DNA of 24,385 bases from CAIUVD01 sp044338255 (GTDB lineage Bacteria; Planctomycetota; UBA11346), in contig JBIILZ010000061.1 of the NCBI GenBank assembly GCA_044338255.1, positions 1 to 24,385 on the forward strand, read 5' to 3'. The position numbers were made by a program, and so were the translations under genes. Each line of letters opens with the position of its first letter. The stretch's first letter is position 1. The notes beneath the pieces are model-generated. The model searched no databases. It was given only the letters and a program-made list of their open reading frames with translations, and was not told where the DNA came from. Positions 8,137-16,134 of the stretch are shown here, one piece after another.

Positions 8137-9375
8137 ATGAATTCAGCTCCGCGTCTGCCGCTCCCATTGTCGGTTCTGAGCCTGCCGGTGCTGGTCGCCG
8201 CCTTGGGGTATTTCGTCGATATCTATGATCTGGTGCTGATCGGCATGGTCGGCCCGGCGAGCTTGCGGGCGATCGGCATCGCTCCCGATCTGGTGGTCCA
8301 GACGCTGGGATATCTGTTGAGCCTGCAGATGATCGGCATGCTCGTCGGCGGCTTCGTCTGGGGCATGATCGCCGATCGCTTCGGCCGGGTCGCGACGTTG
8401 TTCGGTTCGATCCTGGTCTATTCCAGCGCCACCTTTTTGAACGCCTTCGTCGACCAGCTGTGGCAGTACGAAGTCCTGCGCGTCATCGCCGGCTTCGGCT
8501 TGGCCGGTGAGCTGGGCGTGGGAATCACCCTGGTGGTCGAAATGCTCCCCCGTGAACGGCGGGCCTTCGGGGCGACCCTGGTCGCCAGCGTCGGTGTTGC
8601 CGGTGCGGTGCTGGCGTACGGCATGGCCAAATGGGTGACCTGGCCGACCGCCTTTATGTGCGGCGGAGCGATGGGCTTCGCCTTGCTGCTGCTGCGCTAC
8701 CTCGCGCATGAATCAGGGCTCTTCCAGGCCCTCGATGCGACCCTGCCCAAGGGCAGCTTGAAACTGCTGTTCACCTCGCCGCAACGCTTCGGCCGGTATC
8801 TGAATTCCATCGCCATCGGTCTGCCGACCTGGTTCGTGGTCGGAATTTTCGTGTTTTTGGCGACGAAAACCGCGCAGAAATTGGACGTTACCGGGCCGGT
8901 GACCAGTGCCGATGCGATCCTCTGGTGCTACATCGGTCTGATCGCCGGTGATGTCGCGGCCGGTTTTATTACCCACGCCTTGGCCAGTCGCCGCCTGACC
9001 TTGCTGATCTTCCTCACCGCCAGCGCCGCCGCTTGCACCACCATGCTTTGCCTACGTGGCCTGTCGCCGACGATGTACTATGGCATGTGCCTGATCCTCG
9101 GCCTAACGGTCGGGTTCTGGGCGCTGTTCGTGACCATCGCCGCCGAGCAGTTTGGGACCAATCTCCGCGGGACCGTGGCGACGACCGTGCCGAACATCGC
9201 CCGTGGGCTGTTTTATCCGATGAATTGGCTGCTGTTCGCCTATCAGGAACGCTTCGGCTATCTCACCGTCGTCGCTGGTCTGGGCGTGGTGTGCTTCGCC
9301 TTGGCGCTGGTCGGGCTGTGGCGAATGGTTGAGACCCACGGCACAGATCTCGACTACCGCGAAGAACTGTCCTGA
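8137..9375 (+). CDS. MFS transporter
   Basis: A 412-residue inner-membrane protein of the major facilitator superfamily with about 12 hydrophobic segments. The first helix carries acidic residues (GYFVDIYDLVLIG), as in the sugar-acid and aromatic-acid:H+ symporter groups. The family signature GMIADRFGRV lies in the loop between helices 2 and 3, and a shorter version (ASRRLTLL) occurs in the second half. RVIAGFGLAGELGVG resembles the conserved helix-4 motif of metabolite:H+ symporters. The central loop is short (about residues 190-220). The substrate cannot be inferred. No clear Shine-Dalgarno precedes the start. Dut follows 14 nt after the stop, suggesting cotranscription. Confidence 0.88.
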   Translation: MNSAPRLPLPLSVLSLPVLVAALGYFVDIYDLVLIGMVGPASLRAIGIAPDLVVQTLGYLLSLQMIGMLVGGFVWGMIADRFGRVATLFGSILVYSSATFLNAFVDQLWQYEVLRVIAGFGLAGELGVGITLVVEMLPRERRAFGATLVASVGVAGAVLAYGMAKWVTWPTAFMCGGAMGFALLLLRYLAHESGLFQALDATLPKGSLKLLFTSPQRFGRYLNSIAIGLPTWFVVGIFVFLATKTAQKLDVTGPVTSADAILWCYIGLIAGDVAAGFITHALASRRLTLLIFLTASAAACTTMLCLRGLSPTMYYGMCLILGLTVGFWALFVTIAAEQFGTNLRGTVATTVPNIARGLFYPMNWLLFAYQERFGYLTVVAGLGVVCFALALVGLWRMVETHGTDLDYREELS

Positions 9376-9389
9376 GTAGTGTCCGATCC

Positions 9390-9839
9390 ATGATCCCAGT
9401 CCAGGTCACCACGCTTCCCCACTTCCTCGGCTTGCAGTTGCCGGCCTACGCCACCGCCGGTGCCGCCGGTCTGGATCTGCAGGCGGCCATCGCCGAGCCG
9501 ATGACCATCAAACCCTTTGCCCGCGCTCTGGTGCCGACCGGAATCTGCGCGGCAATTCCCGCCGGTTTCGAAGCCCAGGTCCGCCCGCGTTCCGGTCTGG
9601 CCTTGAAGCAGGGCCTGACGGTGGCCAATGCCCCGGGCACCATCGACAGCGATTACCGCGGTGAGATCGCGGTCATCCTTCTGAACACCTCGGATCAGCC
9701 GGTGCTCATCGAGCGCGGTATGCGCATCGCCCAGTTGGTGTTGGCGAAGGTCGAGCAGTTGTCGTGGCAACCGGTGGCGGCCCTGGATGCGACCCTCCGG
9801 GGCGCGGGCGGCTTCGGCTCCACCGGGGTTAACGGCTAA
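9390..9839 (+). CDS. dut: Deoxyuridine 5'-triphosphate nucleotidohydrolase (dUTPase)
   Basis: A 149-residue trimeric dUTPase, which hydrolyses dUTP to dUMP and diphosphate and so keeps uracil out of DNA. All five conserved motifs are present: AGAAGLDL (near 23-30), RPRSGLA (66-72), APGTIDSDYRGEI (about 81-93), RGMRIAQLV, and the C-terminal RGAGGFGSTG that closes over the active site. The length is normal for the family. It follows the MFS gene by 14 nt and precedes coaX by a single base, so the three are probably one transcript. Confidence 0.97.
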   Translation: MIPVQVTTLPHFLGLQLPAYATAGAAGLDLQAAIAEPMTIKPFARALVPTGICAAIPAGFEAQVRPRSGLALKQGLTVANAPGTIDSDYRGEIAVILLNTSDQPVLIERGMRIAQLVLAKVEQLSWQPVAALDATLRGAGGFGSTGVNG

Positions 9840-9840
9840 C

Positions 9841-10578
9841 GTGCGACTGCTCGCCGATTGCGGGAATACGACGCTGAAACTGGGCGTCGCGGCGGGTTCG
9901 ACGGTGGTCGCGCATGAGCGCCTGCCGGTGAGCCGGGCGTCCTTGGATGCCTTCATGGGTCGCCAGGGGGCCGGTATCCGTGAGCTGATCCTGCTGCCCG
10001 GCAATCGCGTTCACGGTGACCTGGTGCGCGAGTGGTGGGCTAGCCTTCCTGGGCAGCGCCATCTGCGCATCATCGGCGAAGACGTGGCGGTGCCCGATTA
10101 CGGCCAGTACGCGACCTGCGGCTACGACCGCGTCTTGGCGGGAGCGGTGACCTGCATCCGCGAGCAGCGTTCAGTGGTGGTCCTCGATGCCGGCACCGCC
10201 ACCACCATCACCGCCTGGAAGTGGAAGGTGGGTGCGCCGCATTTCGCCGGCGGTCTGATTCTGCCCGGGGCCCAGGCGTGCCTCGATGGCTTGTCGGCGG
10301 CGGCCCCCGCCCTGCCGCAGGTGACGCCTTTCGGGCCGGCCGCGAGCGCCTGTCAACGCGACACGGTGGGCTCGATGTCGGCCGCGGTCGGCATCGGTTA
10401 TGGGCCGATGGTGGCGGCGTGCCTGCTCAAGCTCGAGCGCGAAACCGACATCCACGAAGTTGTCGCCACCGGCGGAAATATTGCCCTGATCGTTGAATCG
10501 CGGATCTTGCCGAGTTCTGCGCACCGCCCGGCGCTGGTCTTGTCGGGGATGGCTTTCCTAGCGGAAAATCAGCCCTAA
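9841..10578 (+). CDS. coaX: Type III pantothenate kinase
   Basis: A 245-residue kinase that phosphorylates pantothenate, the first step of coenzyme A synthesis. The start is GTG at 9841, one base after the dut stop. An earlier in-frame ATG at 9787 would lie inside dut and give a non-family leader. Type III markers are visible: the N-terminal phosphate loop DCGNTTLK (5-12), GYDRVLAG (about 94-101), VVLDAGTATTITAW followed by GGLILPGAQACLDGLS (middle), VGIGYGP, and VATGGN near the end. The short length, about 245 residues, is typical for CoaX. Gene order with dut is unusual in my recollection, but the motifs are clear. Confidence 0.93.
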   Translation: MRLLADCGNTTLKLGVAAGSTVVAHERLPVSRASLDAFMGRQGAGIRELILLPGNRVHGDLVREWWASLPGQRHLRIIGEDVAVPDYGQYATCGYDRVLAGAVTCIREQRSVVVLDAGTATTITAWKWKVGAPHFAGGLILPGAQACLDGLSAAAPALPQVTPFGPAASACQRDTVGSMSAAVGIGYGPMVAACLLKLERETDIHEVVATGGNIALIVESRILPSSAHRPALVLSGMAFLAENQP

Positions 10579-10599
10579 AGCCCGTGCTTAAGAGGGCGG

Positions 10600-10649
10600 G
10601 CGACCGCCTCCGACAAGGCTCCGGTCGACGCTTGTCAGAGGAAGGTCGC
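10600..10649 (+). promoter_or_regulatory. Structured leader upstream of carA
   Basis: A long imperfect hairpin occupies 10600-10649: GCGACC pairs with GGTCGC, then CCTC with GAGG, then GACAAG with CTTGTC, with small bulges and a 13-nt loop. The strand at 10601-10606 (CGACCG) can instead pair with CGGTCG at 10622-10627, giving two mutually exclusive folds. No T run follows, so it is not an obvious intrinsic terminator. It ends 32 nt before the carA ATG. It may be a regulatory leader of carA or just a repeat. Confidence 0.45.
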
Positions 10650-10681
10650 TCCGACACTGCTAACGACTTGTAGGAGCCCCC

Positions 10682-11833
10682 ATGACGATCCCCGCTCAGC
10701 CACGACTTGGCCGTCTCGCCCTTGCCGATGGTACGATTTACCGCGGCCGCAGCGTCGGCGCGATCGGCAGCGTCGTCGGTGAAGCGGTGTTCAATACCGG
10801 CATGACCGGATATCAGGAGGTCCTCACCGATCCCAGCTATCGGGGCCAGATCGTCGCCATGACCTATCCCGAGATCGGGAACTACGGTATTTCCCCACTG
10901 GACATGGAGAGTGATCGGGCCCAGGTCAGCGGCTTCGTGATGCGCCAGTGCTGCGATACCCCGTCGAACTTCCGCTCGGCGGAATCCCTGGGTGCGTTCC
11001 TGACGCGTTCGAACATCGTCGGCATCGATGACATCGATACCCGTTCGCTGACTCGCAAGCTGCGCGTCGCCGGGGTCATGAATGCCTGCATCACCAGCGA
11101 GGACATCCCCGACAGTGAATTGGTGCAACGCGCCAAGCAGGCGCCCTCGATGGCCGGTCTCGACCTCGCCAGCGTCGTCGCCACGCAGAATGCCTACGAA
11201 TGGAGCGAGCCCTCTGAGCCGCGCGCCTTCGGGACCCAGCTCGAAGCTCTGAGTTATGCGCGTCAGCCGCACATCGTGGCCCTCGATTTCGGCATCAAGC
11301 GCAACATCCTGCGCCTGCTGGTCAGCAGCGGCTACCGCGTGACCGTGGTCCCCGGCAATACCCCGGCGGCGGCGATCCTCGCCTACAACGCCGATGGCAT
11401 CTTCCTCTCCAACGGCCCTGGCGACCCGGCGGCGGTGACCCAGGGCATCGCCACCGTCAAGCAGTTGGTGCAGACCGATCTGCCCTTGTTCGGCATCTGT
11501 CTCGGGCATCAGATCCTCTCGCTCGCCTACGGCGCCAAGACCTACAAGCTGAAGTTCGGCCATCGTGGTGCCAACCATCCGATCAAGAGCCTGAGCACCG
11601 GCGAAGTCGAGATCGCCAGCCATAACCACGGTTTCGCCGTCGATCCCACGACCCTCCCGCCGGGCGTGCGCATGAGCCACGTGAATCTGAACGACAACAC
11701 CTGCGCCGGCATCGAGCACGAGACCAAGGCGCAGTTTTCGGTGCAGTACCATCCCGAGGCCGCTCCCGGTCCCGCCGATCCGCTGTACCTCTTCCGCCGT
11801 TTCGCCAGCGAAGTGAAGCGCAAGGTCGGTTGA
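10682..11833 (+). CDS. carA: Carbamoyl-phosphate synthase small (glutaminase) subunit
   Basis: A 383-residue subunit that hydrolyses glutamine and channels ammonia to the large subunit CarB for making carbamoyl phosphate, the precursor of pyrimidines and arginine. The N-terminal CPSase domain has GEAVFNTGMTGYQEVLTDPSY (28-48 region) and TYPEIGNYG. The class I amidotransferase domain (about 196-383) has SNGPGDP, GICLGHQ with nucleophile C273, and the dyad H357/E359 in YHPE. The start has TAGGAG 5 nt upstream. The carB gene is not in this window. It is preceded by a structured leader and its stop codon lies within the first unit of the 13-bp tandem repeat. Confidence 0.97.
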   Translation: MTIPAQPRLGRLALADGTIYRGRSVGAIGSVVGEAVFNTGMTGYQEVLTDPSYRGQIVAMTYPEIGNYGISPLDMESDRAQVSGFVMRQCCDTPSNFRSAESLGAFLTRSNIVGIDDIDTRSLTRKLRVAGVMNACITSEDIPDSELVQRAKQAPSMAGLDLASVVATQNAYEWSEPSEPRAFGTQLEALSYARQPHIVALDFGIKRNILRLLVSSGYRVTVVPGNTPAAAILAYNADGIFLSNGPGDPAAVTQGIATVKQLVQTDLPLFGICLGHQILSLAYGAKTYKLKFGHRGANHPIKSLSTGEVEIASHNHGFAVDPTTLPPGVRMSHVNLNDNTCAGIEHETKAQFSVQYHPEAAPGPADPLYLFRRFASEVKRKVG

Positions 11834-11918
11834 AATAGTCGGTTGAGAAAGCCGGTTGAAATAGCCGGTTGAAATAGCCGGTTGAAAAAGCCGGTTGAAA
11901 AAGCCGGCTGAGCTAGCG
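11828..11918. repeat. 13-bp tandem repeat, about seven copies
   Basis: Six complete units of consensus GGTTGAAATAGCC start at 11828, 11841, 11854, 11867, 11880 and 11893, with a degenerate seventh from 11906. Variation is limited to a few positions (GAAATAG, GAGAAAG, GAAAAAG). The first unit overlaps the end of carA, so the GGT TGA that closes the gene is the start of the repeat. The unit length is not a multiple of three, so copies rotate through all frames. It ends 86 nt before mtnA. Confidence 0.93.
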
Positions 11919-12004
11919 GAATCCATGCCCCAGGTTCATCGGATCTTCATCACCGGCCGGCTACGGTACGTTCGTCACTTTTCCTTCTTCTTTCGGAGTT
12001 CGTC

Positions 12005-13099
12005 ATGACTACTGCCCCTGCTTCGCTCCCGGTCGAGCCTTTGCGTGGGGTCCAGTGGCAGGGCGGACTTGAGGACGGCTCGCTGCTGCTGCTCGACCAG
12101 ACCCTGTTGCCGGGGCAGATTGTGCATCGCGAGATCACCGCCCTTGAACCCTTGCGACAGGCGATCCTCGATTTGGCGGTGCGCGGCGCGCCTGCGATCG
12201 GCATCGCCGTCGCCTATGGCCTAGTCCTGCACGTCGTCCCGGTCGCGCGCAGCGCACCGGGGGTCGGCTCAGAAATCCTCGAACCGGCACTGGAGCACGC
12301 TCGTCAGCGCCTGGTCACCAGTCGTCCGACAGCGGTCAATCTGCGCTGGGCCCTAGATCGCGTCTGCGAATGTTATTACCGCCACATCGGCCATCTTACG
12401 GCCCTCGAGATGTGCGCCCGCCTGCTCATGGAGGCTAAGCGCATCCATCGCGAAGACGCGGAACTTTGCCAGCGCATCGCTGAAAACGGCGCCGCGCTGC
12501 TGCCCGCTAATGGCGGCATCTACACCCACTGCAACACCGGCGCCCTGGCCACCGGCGGGGTCGGCACCGCCCTCGGCTGCATCGTCGAAGCCTTCCGCTC
12601 GGGCAAGACCATCACCAGCTTCGCCGGCGAAACCCGGCCGTTGCTGCAGGGCGCGCGGCTGACCGCGGCAGAACTGCGCAGCAATGGCGTGCCGGTGACC
12701 CTGGTCACGGATTCGATGGCCGCGCTGCTGATGCACCAGGGGCGCATCCAGGCGGTCATCGTCGGCGCCGATCGCATCACCGCCAATGGCGACGTCGCCA
12801 ACAAGATCGGCACCTATTCCCTGGCGGTGCTGGCCAAGCATCACGGAATCCCGTTCTACGTTGCGGCGGCCTATTCGACATTTGATCTGACGCTGCCCTC
12901 GGGCTCGGCAATCGAGATCGAACAGCGCCCCGGCGATGAGGTCCGCCGTCCACAGGGGGCGCTGTTCGCTCCCGCCGACATCGAGGTCTATAACCCGGCC
13001 TTCGACGTCACGCCCGCGAACCTGATCACTGCCATCATCACCGAGCGCGGTGTGATCAGCAAGCCGACCACCGCCGCGGTGGCCAAACTGATGGGCTAG
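12005..13099 (+). CDS. mtnA: S-methyl-5-thioribose-1-phosphate isomerase
   Basis: A 364-residue enzyme of the methionine salvage pathway that converts methylthioribose-1-phosphate to methylthioribulose-1-phosphate. It belongs to the eIF2B alpha-like family. Visible motifs are RGAPAIG (60-66), YTHCNTGALAT with likely catalytic C176, TRPLLQGARLTA (210-221), VGADRITANGDVANKIGTY with catalytic D256, and NPAFDVTPANLI near the C-terminus. The first about 15 residues form a small extension. A GGAG lies 6 nt before the ATG. No other methionine salvage gene is visible nearby, so this looks like a lone gene transcribed with arfB. Confidence 0.95.
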   Translation: MTTAPASLPVEPLRGVQWQGGLEDGSLLLLDQTLLPGQIVHREITALEPLRQAILDLAVRGAPAIGIAVAYGLVLHVVPVARSAPGVGSEILEPALEHARQRLVTSRPTAVNLRWALDRVCECYYRHIGHLTALEMCARLLMEAKRIHREDAELCQRIAENGAALLPANGGIYTHCNTGALATGGVGTALGCIVEAFRSGKTITSFAGETRPLLQGARLTAAELRSNGVPVTLVTDSMAALLMHQGRIQAVIVGADRITANGDVANKIGTYSLAVLAKHHGIPFYVAAAYSTFDLTLPSGSAIEIEQRPGDEVRRPQGALFAPADIEVYNPAFDVTPANLITAIITERGVISKPTTAAVAKLMG

Positions 13100-13101
13100 G
13101 C

Positions 13102-13515
13102 ATGGAGGTCCACCTCGGGCCGGGCGTCCATGTCGCCGAAGGCGCCCTGACCTTCGCCAGCAGCCGCAGTGGCGGCCCGGGTGGCCAGCACGTCAACAAG
13201 ACCGAGTCCAAGGTTGAGCTGCGCGTCGCCCTGGCGGCGATCATCGGCCTGTCGCTGCGCGCCCGCGAGCGCCTCGTTGAGCTCGCTGGCGAGCGCCTGA
13301 CGGCCGAGGGCGAACTGCTCATGACCTGCGAGGAGACCCGCAGCCAACGTCAGAACCGAGCCCTGGTCATCGAGAGGCTGTGCGAACTGGTGCGCGACGC
13401 GCGAGCGGTGCCCAAGCTCCGCCGGGCGTCCAAGCCGACGTGGGGCAGCAAACAGCGTCGCCTGGAAGCGAAGAGCCTGCAGGCCGACAAGAAGCGTCTG
13501 CGTAAGCCTGAGTAG
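13102..13515 (+). CDS. arfB: Peptidyl-tRNA hydrolase ArfB (ribosome rescue factor)
   Basis: A 137-residue protein with the class I release-factor GGQ domain: SGGPGGQHVNKTESKVEL, with GGQ at residues 27-29. The GGQ loop hydrolyses peptidyl-tRNA in the ribosome. The C-terminal tail is strongly basic (KPTWGSKQRRLEAK... KKRLRKPE), as expected for ArfB/YaeJ, which inserts that tail into the empty mRNA channel of stalled ribosomes. There is no codon-recognition domain, so it is not RF1 or RF2. Only 2 nt follow the mtnA stop before this ATG, so the two are likely cotranscribed. Confidence 0.93.
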   Translation: MEVHLGPGVHVAEGALTFASSRSGGPGGQHVNKTESKVELRVALAAIIGLSLRARERLVELAGERLTAEGELLMTCEETRSQRQNRALVIERLCELVRDARAVPKLRRASKPTWGSKQRRLEAKSLQADKKRLRKPE

Positions 13516-13538
13516 CTTCTTTTAATTGAATCGAGGAT

Positions 13539-13553
13539 TGGCACTCGGCGTGC
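13539..13553 (+). promoter_or_regulatory. Candidate sigma-54 (RpoN) promoter of the flgF operon
   Basis: TGGCAC at 13539-13544 and GTGC at 13550-13553 match the -24/-12 consensus TGGCAC-N5-TTGC, with one mismatch in the -12 element. The invariant GG (13540-13541) and GC (13552-13553) are exactly 10 nt apart. Start would be near 13564, about 60 nt before flgF. Sigma-54 control of rod and hook genes is common in many flagellated bacteria, which supports the call. Confidence 0.6.
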
Positions 13554-13573
13554 GCCATGACCCGGGAGCCCGT

Positions 13574-13612
13574 CCGCGTGTGCAGATTTTGCACACGGGG
13601 TACGTGCCGTAC
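13574..13612 (+). promoter_or_regulatory. Two leader hairpins upstream of flgF
   Basis: The first is an 8-bp perfect stem, CGTGTGCA (13577-13584) with TGCACACG (13590-13597), loop GATTT, extended by two more G-C pairs after one mismatch. The second, immediately after, is a 5-bp stem GTACG/CGTAC (13600-13604 with 13608-13612). Both lie between the predicted sigma-54 start and the flgF ATG. The first arm is also a good dyad operator candidate. Confidence 0.45.
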
Positions 13613-13625
13613 TGCGAGCCGGATT

Positions 13626-14393
13626 ATGCCCAAAGGTGTCTACATCGCTGCCAGCGCCATGGTCGTCGAGTCCAAAGCCCTCGACATCACGGCCCGCAAT
13701 TTGGCCCATGCACAGAGCACTGGCTACCAGCGTGAACGCTTCCTGCGCACCGGCTTCGCCGAGGAATTGGCCAAGACCGGCAAGACTGGGGATATTTCCG
13801 GCAACGGCGGCGCCGGGATCCTCGCCGATGGCAGTTATTTCTCGCATAGCGCCGGCAGCCGCGACATGACCGGGGCTCCACTCGATCTGGCGATCCAGGG
13901 CGAGGGCTGGTTCCGGGTGCGCAATGATGCCGGTCAGGTGCTGCTGACGCGCGCCGGGAATTTCTCGACCAACGATAAGAACCAGCTCGTCACGCCCGAA
14001 GGCTGGGCGGTGCAGGGCCAGGGCGGAGCGATCACCATCCCCGCCAATGCCGAACGTCTCTCGGTCGATCAGAACGGACGGATCTCGGCCTTCGTCAGCG
14101 CCAACGGTATTCGCCGCGACGCGGTCATTGATCAGCTGCGTCTCGTGCAGGTCGCCGAGCCGGGAAAGATGACCGCCATCAATGGCCAGTATTTCGATCC
14201 CGCCGGCCAGCGCGAAAATGACGCCACCGGCCAGGTGCAGCAGGGCTACCTCGAGAAATCCAACGTCGAACCCATCCAGGAGCTGGCCGAGATGATCGCC
14301 ATCCAACGCCGCTACGATGCCGCCCAGAAATCCCTGCGCGAAATGAATTCGGCCGGCAGCGGGTTCAGTGAAATGCTGCGCGGCAACGGTTAA
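13626..14393 (+). CDS. flgF: Flagellar basal-body rod protein FlgF-like
   Basis: A 255-residue rod protein. The N-terminal segment GVYIAASAMVVESKALDITARNL (about 4-26, with the LDIxxxNL phrase) and the C-terminal YLEKSNVEPIQELAEMIAIQRRYDAAQK are the two flanking helices of flagellar rod/hook proteins. The middle shows DLAIQGEGWFRV and LLTRAGNFSTND, conserved in FlgF/FlgG. It is a proximal-rod component, and the lack of the ANNIANVNT form seen in the next gene favours FlgF over FlgG. I chose the ATG at 13626 because it begins directly before the rod motif; an earlier ATG at 13557 adds a Cys/Arg-rich leader that overlaps the leader hairpins. FlgG follows 26 nt downstream. Confidence 0.88.
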   Translation: MPKGVYIAASAMVVESKALDITARNLAHAQSTGYQRERFLRTGFAEELAKTGKTGDISGNGGAGILADGSYFSHSAGSRDMTGAPLDLAIQGEGWFRVRNDAGQVLLTRAGNFSTNDKNQLVTPEGWAVQGQGGAITIPANAERLSVDQNGRISAFVSANGIRRDAVIDQLRLVQVAEPGKMTAINGQYFDPAGQRENDATGQVQQGYLEKSNVEPIQELAEMIAIQRRYDAAQKSLREMNSAGSGFSEMLRGNG

Positions 14394-14419
14394 CTCACTC
14401 ATCAGCACGAGGACTCATC

Positions 14420-15193
14420 ATGCCCAGAGCACTATGGACCGGCGCCAGCGGAATGGCGGCGCAGCAGACCAACGTCGACGTCATCGCCAATAACATCGCC
14501 AACGTCAACACCGTCGGCTTCAAGCGCCAACGCGCCAATTTCCAGGACCTGTTCTACGACATCTCGGTGCAGCCGGGAGCCAAGGCCAGCGATCTCGGGC
14601 GCAATCCCACCGGCACGCAGATCGGTACGGGCGTGAAATTATCCGGCACGCCGCGGATCTTCACCGCCGGCAACATCGAGATCACCGGCACACCCACCGA
14701 TCTCGCCATCGATGGCGATGGCTTCTTCAAGGTCACCCTGCCGGATGGCTCGACCGATGCCTATACCCGGGCCGGCGACTTCAAGATCGACGCCAACGGC
14801 AATCTCGTGACTCCCGACGGCTACCTCGTGCCGGGCGTCTCGGGCATCGATTCGGCCTTGGGCCCGGTATCGATCGGGACCACCGGTGAAGTCACGCAGG
14901 GCTCGGCGACGCGTGGCCAGCTGAATCTCGTGCGCTTCGCCAATGCCTCCGGTCTGGGCGCCATCGGCCGCAATATGTTCGTCGAATCGGTTGCATCAGG
15001 TACGCCGGAAGAACGTCTGCCGGGCAGCGCCGGGGTCGGCACTATCCGCAGTGGTGCGCTTGAAAAAGCCAACGTCGAAGTCGTCACCGAGCTGGTCAAC
15101 CTGATCGTCGCCCAGCGCGCCTACGAATCGAATTCCAAGAGTATCAAGACCAGCGATGAGATGCTGCGTACTGCTAACGAGATCGTGCGGTGA
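14420..15193 (+). CDS. flgG: Flagellar basal-body distal rod protein FlgG
   Basis: A 257-residue distal rod protein. The N-terminus carries LWTGASGMAAQQTNVDVIANNIANVNTVGFKR (about 5-36), the typical flagellar rod motif, and the C-terminus ends in LEKANVEVVTELVNLIVAQRAYE. The central LAIDGDGFFKV and AYTRAGDFKID are conserved in FlgG. The length fits the family (about 260). GAGG lies about 9 nt before the ATG. Its stop overlaps the FlgA start as GTGA, so flgG and flgA are translationally coupled. Confidence 0.95.
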   Translation: MPRALWTGASGMAAQQTNVDVIANNIANVNTVGFKRQRANFQDLFYDISVQPGAKASDLGRNPTGTQIGTGVKLSGTPRIFTAGNIEITGTPTDLAIDGDGFFKVTLPDGSTDAYTRAGDFKIDANGNLVTPDGYLVPGVSGIDSALGPVSIGTTGEVTQGSATRGQLNLVRFANASGLGAIGRNMFVESVASGTPEERLPGSAGVGTIRSGALEKANVEVVTELVNLIVAQRAYESNSKSIKTSDEMLRTANEIVR

Positions 15194-16134
15194 ACCTCTG
15201 GGCGGCCATCGGCCTCGCCTGGTTGGCTGCCTCGTCGGCGTTCGCGGCGGTGCTCGCCGAGACTCCGGTCCGCGTCCATTTGCGGCCGGTGGTGGTGCTC
15301 GCCGCGCCCAGCGCCACCCTCGGCGATCTCGCCGAGCTCAGCGGCCCGCCGGCCGCGGTGGCGGCGCTCTCGACGATTGTCGTGCAGCCGTTGCGGACCA
15401 CGCCGGTGCTCGTCGACGAGTTCCTCGTGCGCGCACGCATTGCTCGTCAAGCACCGGCAATCACAGTCTTCATCAGCGGTGAAACCCAGGTCAGCCAACC
15501 CTTGCGCACGATCTCGGTTGATGAACAGGTGCGTGCCGCCACTGCCGTCCTGGTGCGTCCCGGAGACGATGCCGAGGTCAGCCTGCAGCGCGCCAGCGGG
15601 CCGCTGACCATCGCCGATGATGGCCGTGTACCGCGCATCGAAGCCGCACCGCTGGATCGCGGTCGTGTCGGAGAGGTCGCCCTGCGTGTGCGCCTAATGG
15701 CCGGCGAGGACGAACTCGCGCGGGCCCTGGTGGTGCTCCGCGTCCGTCGCTATGTGCACGTCGTGGTCCTGGCCACGGAGGTACGCCGGGGCGCCGCGCT
15801 TGGTGCCGGTGATCTGAGCCGTCAGCGGATCGAGTTGTCGCCGGCGACCCAGGATGCGATCATCGACCCGGAACAAGTATTGGGCTTTCAAGCCACGCGC
15901 GATCTCAGCTCCGGACAAATCCTCACGCCAGCGCTGGCCGTCGCGCCCTTGGCGGTGCGTCCGGGACAGGGGATCACCCTTGTCTGGCGTACCGGCACGG
16001 TCGAGCTCTCGGCCCTCGGCCAAGCCCTCGCCGGTGGCCACGATGGCGACATCATCGCCGTCAAACGCGAGGTCGATCAACGGCGCGTGCGCGGCCAGAT
16101 CATCGGCCCGGGACGGGTATTGATGAATTTCTAG
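15190..16134 (+). CDS. flgA: Flagellar P-ring assembly protein FlgA
   Basis: A 314-residue periplasmic chaperone for assembly of the P-ring. A signal peptide (about 1-23) ends in AFAAVLA. The N-terminal region is poorly conserved. The SAF-type domain (about 195-250) has VLATEVRRGAALGAGDLSRQRIEL and GFQATRDLSSGQILTPALAV, as in FlgA. The C-terminal beta domain has VRPGQGITLVW and ends in QIIGPGRVLMNF (compare the family's 'V..G.V.v'). GTG start, overlapping flgG by 4 nt. FlgH and FlgI, which often follow, are absent here, and pyrH comes next. The stop codon lies in the left arm of a 10-bp hairpin. Confidence 0.88.
   Translation: MNLWAAIGLAWLAASSAFAAVLAETPVRVHLRPVVVLAAPSATLGDLAELSGPPAAVAALSTIVVQPLRTTPVLVDEFLVRARIARQAPAITVFISGETQVSQPLRTISVDEQVRAATAVLVRPGDDAEVSLQRASGPLTIADDGRVPRIEAAPLDRGRVGEVALRVRLMAGEDELARALVVLRVRRYVHVVVLATEVRRGAALGAGDLSRQRIELSPATQDAIIDPEQVLGFQATRDLSSGQILTPALAVAPLAVRPGQGITLVWRTGTVELSALGQALAGGHDGDIIAVKREVDQRRVRGQIIGPGRVLMNF

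Noticed and set aside
10427..11926. A 499-residue open frame antisense to coaX and carA
   Set aside because: It covers two well-supported genes on the + strand, has no family pattern, and its N-terminus is translated repeat.
13350..14408. A 352-residue open frame antisense to arfB and flgF
   Set aside because: It is a shadow of flgF, which has clear rod-protein ends; the antisense sequence has no recognisable domain.
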